The position numbers were made by a program, and so were the translations under genes. Shown piece by piece: positions 8,474-16,108 of a DNA stretch of 64,000 nucleotides. Source of the DNA: Herbinix sp. (GTDB lineage Bacteria; Bacillota; Clostridia; Lachnospirales; Lachnospiraceae); assembly GCA_029240245.1 (NCBI GenBank), contig JARBTJ010000015.1, forward strand, positions 25,934 through 89,933. Direction: 5' to 3'. A model generated the notes under the pieces. It was not told the origin of the DNA, searched no databases, and was given only the letters and a program-made list of their open reading frames with translations. Position 1 is the stretch's first letter, and each line of letters begins with the position of its first letter.

Positions 8474-10990
8474 ATGGTTAAGAAAATAATACTTGTTTTT
8501 AAAACACATTTTGATATCGGCTTTACTGATCTTTCGTCAAAGGTAATTGAAAAATATGCAAACTCCATGTTGAAGGAAGTAATCGCCACATGCAAAGCTA
8601 CTGAACACATGGGAAGGCAAAAATATGTGTGGACCATGCCGTCATGGCCTCTTAAGATTATTACCGAACAGTGTGATACGCAGCTTAAAAAAGAATTGGA
8701 CTATTTGATTGAAAATGATCAGATTGTTTGGCATGCGTTGCCTTTTACTTCCCATACGGATTTTTGCAGTGCGGAGGAATATATAGAAGGTCTTCGTTTT
8801 GGACGGATACTTTCGGAAACCTATCATAAACCATATCCTATCTCAGCAAAAATGACCGATGTTCCGGGGCATGGAATCATGCTACCGGCAATCCTAAATC
8901 AAGCCGGTGTAAAGTTTCTTCATCTGGGATGCAATGAATTTGCCAGTCCTCCTAAGGTACCGTTTTTATTCCAGTGGGAAGCGAAGAGTGGGGAACGCAT
9001 ATTGACCATGTATAGTAAGGGTGGTTACGGAACCTCGCTTTTACCTCCGGATACCTGGGAGTATCCGGTGTGGATGGCTCTCATGCAGACCAGTGATAAT
9101 TGTGGACCACAGTCCGCTGCTGTCATTGAGAAAATGGTGAAAAGCATTCATAAAAAATATCCTGAGGCCGAAGTGGTATGCGGTACGATGGATGAGTTTT
9201 ATAAGGAACTAGCAGAATGTGATTTGAGCACACTTCCTGTGATTACAAAGGACTTAGCAGATACTTGGATTCATGGAGTAGGTGCATATCCGAAGGAAGT
9301 AGGCATCCTCAGAGAGGATAGAGAAAAAAGCAGACGTCTGCAGGCACTTTATGCTAAAAAAGTTCTGGAAGAAGAGAAAAACCAGGACGGAGCAATGGAA
9401 GTTCTGGACCGGTATTATGAGAATATCAGTCTTTTTGAAGAGCATACCTGGGGAGCAGATGTGAAAACATGGTTGGGCCCTGACCGGGTATACCGGAAAA
9501 AAGACTTTATCAAAGCAAAACAGACAGAGAAGTATCGCTTTATGGAAGCCTCCTGGCAGGAGCAAAGAGACAGAGCGACACAAAGCAATAAGGCTTTGTC
9601 TGAAATGAAACTACTTCTTGAAAAAAATAATGATAATGAAATTTTATTGTTTAATCCAAATAGCAGTGAGTTTACTGGTTGGGTTAAGCTTGGTGAACTG
9701 AATATAGACTTTGTAGAGCATGGCTTACAGCTGGCAGGGGATTATCTGCCAATGACTAGGATTGACGGTGAATGGTCCTGCTATGTTAAGAATTTACCGA
9801 CCTTCGTAACGGTATCTCTGCAGATAGCGGATAAACAACCCGCCACAAATCAACTGGTTATAACCGAAGAGGATTCTAATATTCGGGTAGAAAATCATAG
9901 GTACTCCCTTAAATTTTCGGCAATCACCGGCTCTATTACTGAAATTTTTGATAAGAAATTAGAAACGGTACTTTTACAGGAGCGAAATCATAAATCGGTC
10001 TTTTCTTATCAATATGACCGTTACGGCATAGAAGAGGTAACTACCTATTTAAAAGATTACGCTTATCGTTTTTCAACCTGGGGAATACAGGATTACGGAA
10101 GAGAGGCTTATCCGGAATGTAAGCATAAGACCTATCATCCGAAATTCAAGTGCTATTCCATTGAAAATGATACGGTGCTATTCCATTATGAAGGCTCTGA
10201 GAGCACGGACAGATACGGCGATGCGAAACAGATTAAAATCGAGGTAACCTTGCCGCCGGAAGGAGATGAGCTGTTTGTAGGTATCAACTTATCCAATAAG
10301 CAGGAAACCCCCTACATAGAATCCGGATCTATATTATTCCCGGTTGCAGGAGACGATCATCAATTTTTAATAAATAAATCAAATGCAGTTTTAGATCCGG
10401 AAAAGGATATAGAAGTTGATGCAAATCATGTGTTCTACTGTCTGGAGAATTATATATCGACGATGAAGGATAACATAGGATTATGTATAATTACGAAGGA
10501 TTCTCCGTTGGTTTCTTTGGGTAACACGGGAATTTATAAATATCAAAATGATTATAAGACACCCGAGGAGCCAATCATATATTTTAATCTCTTTAATAAT
10601 ATGTGGGGTACTAATTTCCCGCAGTGGATTCAAGGGGATTTAAGTTACCGTTATATCCTGTACGGTTATGACAAAGCGGATCAAGCTACGGTTACGGAAC
10701 GGGCGGCTGCATTAAAAGAAGGTATTGAGATTACGCACAATCATTTAGCGAAAGAGATTGGCAAGTTCCCAGAGCATATGCAGCTTGTGAATGCACGAAA
10801 AGAAGGAATGGGAATTGTATTAAGGTTTAAGGATTTAGCCGGTGCAGTGGCTTTCAGAAAGCTTAGGGTCGAGGGTTATTCTATTACACCTGTTGATTTT
10901 CATAACCAGACGGTAGGGAAAAGTGTTCCTACAGAGCTGGAATTTGCGGTAAAGCCTTTTGGTATTTATTCGTTCCTTATAACGAAATAA
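8474..10990 (+). CDS. GH38-like glycosidase (DUF5054-type), probable alpha-mannosidase-fold enzyme
   Basis: The 838-residue cytoplasmic protein begins KKIILVFKTHFDIGFTD, the counterpart of the HxHxD zinc motif at the start of GH38 alpha-mannosidases, and has KMTDVPGHG with Asp129 where GH38 enzymes have the nucleophile in 'WxxDxxGH'. The long C-terminal half is beta-rich like GH38. An upstream in-frame ATG at 8444 exists, but GAGAGGG with correct spacing favours 8474. I recall this outline from a protein family named DUF5054 in clostridia and Bacteroides; its substrate is not known to me. It probably removes an alpha-linked sugar from imported oligosaccharide. A mannosidase label should not be taken as settled. 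Confidence 0.65.
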   Translation: MVKKIILVFKTHFDIGFTDLSSKVIEKYANSMLKEVIATCKATEHMGRQKYVWTMPSWPLKIITEQCDTQLKKELDYLIENDQIVWHALPFTSHTDFCSAEEYIEGLRFGRILSETYHKPYPISAKMTDVPGHGIMLPAILNQAGVKFLHLGCNEFASPPKVPFLFQWEAKSGERILTMYSKGGYGTSLLPPDTWEYPVWMALMQTSDNCGPQSAAVIEKMVKSIHKKYPEAEVVCGTMDEFYKELAECDLSTLPVITKDLADTWIHGVGAYPKEVGILREDREKSRRLQALYAKKVLEEEKNQDGAMEVLDRYYENISLFEEHTWGADVKTWLGPDRVYRKKDFIKAKQTEKYRFMEASWQEQRDRATQSNKALSEMKLLLEKNNDNEILLFNPNSSEFTGWVKLGELNIDFVEHGLQLAGDYLPMTRIDGEWSCYVKNLPTFVTVSLQIADKQPATNQLVITEEDSNIRVENHRYSLKFSAITGSITEIFDKKLETVLLQERNHKSVFSYQYDRYGIEEVTTYLKDYAYRFSTWGIQDYGREAYPECKHKTYHPKFKCYSIENDTVLFHYEGSESTDRYGDAKQIKIEVTLPPEGDELFVGINLSNKQETPYIESGSILFPVAGDDHQFLINKSNAVLDPEKDIEVDANHVFYCLENYISTMKDNIGLCIITKDSPLVSLGNTGIYKYQNDYKTPEEPIIYFNLFNNMWGTNFPQWIQGDLSYRYILYGYDKADQATVTERAAALKEGIEITHNHLAKEIGKFPEHMQLVNARKEGMGIVLRFKDLAGAVAFRKLRVEGYSITPVDFHNQTVGKSVPTELEFAVKPFGIYSFLITK

Positions 10991-11021
10991 ACTTTATAAC
11001 ATAAGATTAAATTATCATAGA

Positions 11022-11052
11022 GGCTGTTGTAAAAGCTACTTTTACAGCAGCC
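11022..11052 (+). terminator. Intercistronic hairpin after the GH38-like gene
   Basis: GGCTGTTGTAAAA (11022-11034) pairs with TTTTACAGCAGCC (11040-11052), with a 5-base loop and one G-U pair. There is no T-run. It is of the same family as the hairpin at 2822 and may set the 3' end of the upstream message. Confidence 0.6.
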
Positions 11053-11083
11053 CTATCATCTAGTGAAAGGATTGGAAGTAAAT

Positions 11084-11908
11084 ATGAAATTAACATATTA
11101 TGGAACAGGAGCCGGGGAGGGCTGGCCCGGTTTATTTTGTAATTGTGAGCTATGTAATGAGGCACGTAAATTAAAGGGTAAAAACATAAGAACGAGATCA
11201 CAGGCAATGGTAAATGATGATTTATTAATCGATCTGACACCGGATACCAATATGCATAGTTTGGTATATGGAATGGATTTAAGTAAAATAAACCATCTGT
11301 TGGTTACTCATAGCCATTCCGATCATTTTAATCCGCCGGATTTGGAGCTGCTTAGAGATCCTTTTGCACATAACCGCCCAGAGGTATTTCATATATATGG
11401 CAACCGCAGGGTGAAGGAAAGAATCTGGGATGATGTGCCGGATGTTATGAAGGTAGCAGACCGTTTTACCTTTCATGATGCAAAGCCGTTTCAGCCGGTT
11501 GTGATGAAGGATTATGTTGTTGTTCCTCTCAAGGCACTGCATGACAAAAGGGAAGAATGCCTGATTTATCTGATTACACAGGGAAATAAAAGTATTCTGT
11601 ACGCACATGATACCGGAGCATTTCCGGATGAGACCATCGAATATTTAAAATCAAGCAAAGTTCATTTGGATTTAGTGAGTCTTGATTGCACCACACAAAG
11701 TTCCGAGGATGGGAAGAATCATATGGGTCTTGTAGACGCGGTGAAGGAAAGAAAACGCTTAACGGACCTTGGACTAGGCGATGATACTACGGTTTGGGTA
11801 GTAAATCATTTCTCCCATAATGGCTTGTGGCTGCATGATAAGATGGTGGAGGAAGCAGATAAATATGGTTTCTTGGTTTCCTATGATACCATGACAATAG
11901 AAATTTAA
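11084..11908 (+). CDS. Metallo-beta-lactamase-fold hydrolase, PhnP-like
   Basis: This 274-residue protein has GTGAGEGWP followed by CNCELC, the cysteine cluster seen in PhnP-type cyclic phosphodiesterases, and the metallo-hydrolase signature THSHSDHF (residues about 80-87). Later ligands are DTGAF and VNHFSHNG. A GTG at 11063 is in frame, but the ATG at 11084 behind GGAAG and the family-typical start MKLTYYGTG favour 11084. In a glycan operon it could hydrolyse a cyclic phosphate or a sugar lactone or ester; the sequence does not say which. It lies 43 bases before the alpha-galactosidase. Confidence 0.75.
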   Translation: MKLTYYGTGAGEGWPGLFCNCELCNEARKLKGKNIRTRSQAMVNDDLLIDLTPDTNMHSLVYGMDLSKINHLLVTHSHSDHFNPPDLELLRDPFAHNRPEVFHIYGNRRVKERIWDDVPDVMKVADRFTFHDAKPFQPVVMKDYVVVPLKALHDKREECLIYLITQGNKSILYAHDTGAFPDETIEYLKSSKVHLDLVSLDCTTQSSEDGKNHMGLVDAVKERKRLTDLGLGDDTTVWVVNHFSHNGLWLHDKMVEEADKYGFLVSYDTMTIEI

Positions 11909-11951
11909 TTATTATTAATATACAGAAAATTAGGTACACACGGAGGATAGT

Positions 11952-14138
11952 ATGGGAATTCAATATAATGAAAAAAGCAGAGTGTTTAAACTGGATACAC
12001 CGAAATCATCGTATATGATCGGTATCGTGGATGAAGAGAATTTTATTGGTCATATCTATTTTGGTAAAAAGATAGCAGACTCGGATATGCGTTATTTAAT
12101 GCGTCTTCCGGAACAGTTACCTTCCGAAAGGCCCAGGGACCGTGTTTCATTTTTGGATACCATACCTATGGAATACTCCACGCATGGTGTGGGGGATTTC
12201 AGAGAGACCTGCTTAAGGGTAAGAACAAATTCAGGGCATTCGGCTTGTAGTCTATCCTATGTATCTCATGTAATCTATAAGGGGAAACCGACACTTCCAG
12301 GACTTCCTTCCACTTTCGGTAAGGAGGAGGACTGCACAACACTGGAATTAATCTGCGAAGATGCTGTTTTGAAGCTTCGCGCGGTTCTGGTATATACGGT
12401 ATTTGAGCACCTGGACGCTATTACAAGAAGTGTGAAGGTGATCAATGATTCCGAGGATACGATTTACTTAACAAAGGTACTCTCAGCATGCCTTGACCTG
12501 GATAATAAAGATTATGATTTAATTACGCTCTACGGCTTATGGTCAAAAGAACGTATGATTAACCGCAGAAGAATAACGGACGGAAAGCAACGAATATCAT
12601 CACTGCGGGGAGTGTCCTCTCATCAGGAGCAGCCGTTCATGGCAATCATGGAACATGATGCCAACGAAGACCGCGGTGAAGTTTATGGAATGAATCTTGT
12701 GTATTCCGGTAACTTTATGGCACAGGCGGAGATAACCCAGCTCACTCAATTGAGAGCGGTCATCGGAATAAATCCGGAGGACTTTACCTGGAAACTGGAA
12801 TCCAGCTGTGAATTTGTTGCACCGGAGGCAGTTCTGGTTTATTCCGCGGAAGGCATCGGCGAAATGACCAGGACTTATCATGATTTATACCGCAATCATT
12901 TAATACGCGGTGAATATAAGGATAAGAAACGTCCGATTTTAATCAATAATTGGGAAGCTACCTATTTTAATTTTAATACAGATAAATTACTTGACATCGC
13001 GAAAGAGGCTGCAAGACTCGGTATTGAAATGCTGGTCATGGATGATGGTTGGTTCGGTAAACGCGAGGATGATAACAGTGGTCTCGGTGACTGGTTTGTG
13101 AACGAAAGCAAATTAAAAGGCGGCTTAAGTTACCTGGTGAATGAGGTGAACAAACTGGGTCTGAAATTCGGTATCTGGTTTGAGCCTGAGATGGTTTCCC
13201 CGGATTCTGATTTATACCGGGAGCATCCGGATTGGGCGATTCATGTGCCCGGTCGTACCGGTGCTTTAGGCCGTAATCAACTTGTACTGGATATTTCAAG
13301 AAAAGAAGTCAGAGACGAAATTTATTCCCGTATGTATCAAATATTATCGGGTTCTAACATTGAGTATGTCAAATGGGATATGAATCGTTCCCTTACTGAT
13401 ATCGGAAGTGTTAGTCTTGATGCAGATACACAGGGAGAATTGTACCATCGTTTTGTTCTCGGCTTGTATGATTTGCAAGATAGGATGATTACAGATTTCC
13501 CGCATATCTTACTTGAGAATTGTTCCAGCGGCGGAGGACGCTTTGACCCGGGTATGCTTTATTACAGCCCTCAAATCTGGACCTCGGATAATACGGATGC
13601 GATTGACCGTCTGAAAATCCAGGAGGGAACCATGATGATTTATCCGTTATCTGCAATGGGGGCTCATGTGGCGGTCTGCCCGAGTCATTCCAATGGACGC
13701 ATTACTCCGTTTGAAACAAGAGGCTATGTGGCATTAGCCGGTACATTTGGATATGAACTCGATGTAACCCGATTACCGGAAGAGGAAAGAAACCTGATTC
13801 CGGAGCAGGTTGCAATGTACCATAAATATAACGATTTAGTCCGCACCGGTGATTACTACCGAATTGCTTCCTATCAAAACAATCAGGAGTATGACTGTTA
13901 TGAAGTCGTATCCAAGGATAAAAAGGAAGCACTAGTTACTTTCATTCAAGTTCAGTGCCGCCCGAATTACAGAGCCAGAAGGATTTATGCAAAAGGTCTA
14001 CTAGATGATTGCTTATACCGACTTGAAGAGACAGGAGAGGTATACAGCGGCGGAGCCCTGATGTATGCAGGCATTAACATTGATAATATGTGGGGTGATT
14101 ACCTAGGTAAGCTGCTTCACATCATGGCTGTAAAATAA
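11952..14138 (+). CDS. GH36 alpha-galactosidase
   Basis: This 728-residue enzyme has the length and layout of cytoplasmic bacterial GH36: an N-terminal beta-sandwich, a (beta/alpha)8 barrel from about residue 320 (LVMDDGWFGKRE), and a C-terminal beta-sheet domain. The nucleophile is Asp476 in YVKWDMNR and the acid/base is Asp546 in IWTSDNTDA; ENCSSGGGRFDPG is also characteristic. It hydrolyses terminal alpha-D-galactose from oligosaccharides such as raffinose, galactomannan or Gal-alpha capped glycans. It has no signal peptide, so it acts after import. ACGGAGGA precedes the ATG. Confidence 0.95.
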   Translation: MGIQYNEKSRVFKLDTPKSSYMIGIVDEENFIGHIYFGKKIADSDMRYLMRLPEQLPSERPRDRVSFLDTIPMEYSTHGVGDFRETCLRVRTNSGHSACSLSYVSHVIYKGKPTLPGLPSTFGKEEDCTTLELICEDAVLKLRAVLVYTVFEHLDAITRSVKVINDSEDTIYLTKVLSACLDLDNKDYDLITLYGLWSKERMINRRRITDGKQRISSLRGVSSHQEQPFMAIMEHDANEDRGEVYGMNLVYSGNFMAQAEITQLTQLRAVIGINPEDFTWKLESSCEFVAPEAVLVYSAEGIGEMTRTYHDLYRNHLIRGEYKDKKRPILINNWEATYFNFNTDKLLDIAKEAARLGIEMLVMDDGWFGKREDDNSGLGDWFVNESKLKGGLSYLVNEVNKLGLKFGIWFEPEMVSPDSDLYREHPDWAIHVPGRTGALGRNQLVLDISRKEVRDEIYSRMYQILSGSNIEYVKWDMNRSLTDIGSVSLDADTQGELYHRFVLGLYDLQDRMITDFPHILLENCSSGGGRFDPGMLYYSPQIWTSDNTDAIDRLKIQEGTMMIYPLSAMGAHVAVCPSHSNGRITPFETRGYVALAGTFGYELDVTRLPEEERNLIPEQVAMYHKYNDLVRTGDYYRIASYQNNQEYDCYEVVSKDKKEALVTFIQVQCRPNYRARRIYAKGLLDDCLYRLEETGEVYSGGALMYAGINIDNMWGDYLGKLLHIMAVK

Positions 14139-14299
14139 CGATATACTGAATGCCTATTCTGTCATAGGACACCTTACTGTTACCTAAATTTTGCCTGTAT
14201 AGACAAAAAGTAGTACTTACGATAACTTAAATCCTCATTTATTATGCTACAAATTACCAGTGAAACATGTAAAGTATAATTAAAAAGGAGAGGTCGAAT

Positions 14300-15811
14300 A
14301 TGAAGAAAAGGAGTATAAAAAAAGGTATAACCTTATTCATGGTTTTTGCATTGTCTATGATAATGCTTGAAACAAATGTAAAAACAAAAGATGTGGATGC
14401 ATCATCACAGTTTCCTGTCACCGTTTATACTAACTCATCCTTTACCGGAACAGCACAGGATTTTACGGTAGGTGAACATAATTTGGAGGCGCTCAATGTT
14501 CCCGGTGGAGTCGGGAATGATTCCATTGACTCCTTACGCGTAGCACCGGGATATAAAGTAACATTGTACTCGGATCGAGATTTTTCCGGTAATACAGAAG
14601 TTATTACGAATAACCGTCCCGGCATTTCGTTGTATAACAATGTCTCCAGCCTTAGGGTGGAACAGTTACCGGAACACCTACCCGTTGTACTTTATGCGGA
14701 TGCAGAATGGAATGGTGCTTCAAAAGAGTTTGGCCTTGGTGATTATGACTGGGATGATCTTGGAATCGGAAATGACACACTAACATCTCTGCGTATTACA
14801 CCGGGCTATCAGGTTACTCTGTACTGGGATGCAGGCTATGGCGGCTCTAGCGTGGTACTTACTCAGGATATAGTGAACTTAAAAAGTATTAATTTTAATG
14901 ACAGAACCTCAAGCTTTAAGGTTCAGGCAATTTCACCGCTTGATTCCTCGTGTATCGCCGTAACTTCGTTTGACGATACCACGAAGGCCTCTCTGCTGTC
15001 TGAATTTGCTCCGAGAATCTGGATGGCACAGGGAGAAACTTACTGGGCTTCCTCGGTTGAGTGGGCAATGGATTATATGGAGAGGTATTATGATTACGGA
15101 TGGGGTAAATATTGCTTACGTACCACAGAACCACTAAACACTCCGACGACAAAATTGCCGTTCTTTAGCGGTAATCAGGCAAGTGCACGCTGCTATGCCT
15201 TCTGGTCGGAGAAAGACTTTAATAATATAGATTTAAGCTACTGGCAGTATTGTCCTTATAATTACGGCAAGGTCGTATTGGGAATGGAATTTGGTGATCA
15301 TGTGGGTGATTGGGAGCATGTAACGATTCGTTTATCGAAATTTACCTATCAGGGCACTACCTATGTAAAGCCTACGATGGTAGCACTACCTTATCACAGT
15401 AGTATCAGCCTATACCGGTTTGATGAGATGGCAAAGGTTACGGGAACGAATCATATTATCGCATATAGTGCGAAGGAATCCCATGGTATGTGGAAGGATG
15501 CGGGAAATCATGTATATCAGAATATCGTAATTGCACAGCTGACGGATGTCTGCAGCGCAGGAACAGCAATGGATTGCTGGAATATTCTAAATACGTATGA
15601 ATTCTCTCCGACTTCCTTAACCGGCAGAGGACTTGGCTCTACCGCATGGCCCTCCTATTTTGATATCGATTATGAAAATTCATATAGTGACAGCGTATTC
15701 CGCTGGGGTAATCCAGGTCAGGGCACTGCTTTTGGGCAGCCGATACTTTCCAATGGCCCGGCAGGACCGGAAGGGCACGATGCCCTATATGATACAGTTA
15801 TTTTAAGATAA
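14300..15811 (+). CDS. Secreted beta/gamma-crystallin plus Vps62-like protein
   Basis: This 503-residue protein has a signal sequence (KKRSIKKGITLFMVFALSMIM) and then repeated Greek-key motifs of the crystallin type: VTVYTNSSFTGTAQDF, VTLYSDRDFSGNTEVI, VVLYADAEWNGASKEF and VTLYWDAGYGGSSVVL, i.e. two beta/gamma-crystallin domains over residues about 35-215. The C-terminal half (EFAPRIW, WSEKDFN, GDHVGDWEHVTIRL, KESHGMW, NGPAGPEGHDALYD) matches the outline of Vps62-type secreted proteins. AAGGAGAGG precedes the ATG. Crystallin domains in bacteria often bind calcium, so this may be a surface glycan-binding or stabilising factor (inference). It is the only clearly exported non-transport protein in the locus. 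Confidence 0.75.
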   Translation: MKKRSIKKGITLFMVFALSMIMLETNVKTKDVDASSQFPVTVYTNSSFTGTAQDFTVGEHNLEALNVPGGVGNDSIDSLRVAPGYKVTLYSDRDFSGNTEVITNNRPGISLYNNVSSLRVEQLPEHLPVVLYADAEWNGASKEFGLGDYDWDDLGIGNDTLTSLRITPGYQVTLYWDAGYGGSSVVLTQDIVNLKSINFNDRTSSFKVQAISPLDSSCIAVTSFDDTTKASLLSEFAPRIWMAQGETYWASSVEWAMDYMERYYDYGWGKYCLRTTEPLNTPTTKLPFFSGNQASARCYAFWSEKDFNNIDLSYWQYCPYNYGKVVLGMEFGDHVGDWEHVTIRLSKFTYQGTTYVKPTMVALPYHSSISLYRFDEMAKVTGTNHIIAYSAKESHGMWKDAGNHVYQNIVIAQLTDVCSAGTAMDCWNILNTYEFSPTSLTGRGLGSTAWPSYFDIDYENSYSDSVFRWGNPGQGTAFGQPILSNGPAGPEGHDALYDTVILR

Positions 15812-15982
15812 CGGATAGCTCAGATCGATTACAAAAGCGATAACACTGAGTGTGAATTGGGTATTAGCCAGGTTATCTGAATAATCACTGGAAAATGAGG
15901 ATTCTAAAGTGATCGTTTTATAATCAATCATATGACACCGGATTGCAGGCATGTTTTATAAGTTGTTTGAGGATTAGAATAT

Positions 15983-16032
15983 GGGGCTCATGCAAAATTG
16001 AATTTTAGAAATGATAATTTTGCATCAGCCCC
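15983..16032 (+). terminator. Hairpin between the crystallin-domain gene and the fucosidase gene
   Basis: GGGGCTCATGCAAAATT (15983-15999) pairs with AATTTTGCATCAGCCCC (16016-16032) with one mismatch. It is of the same family as the hairpins at 2822 and 11022. A weak T-stretch (TATTT) follows, so it could be a leaky terminator inside the operon. The rest of the 297-base spacer shows nothing coding. Confidence 0.65.
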
Positions 16033-16108
16033 TATTTAAGAAAATAAAGCAATCGTACCTAGTTAAGTTATGAAATTTACTTGAACATACGAAAGGAGTC
16101 ACAGCACG

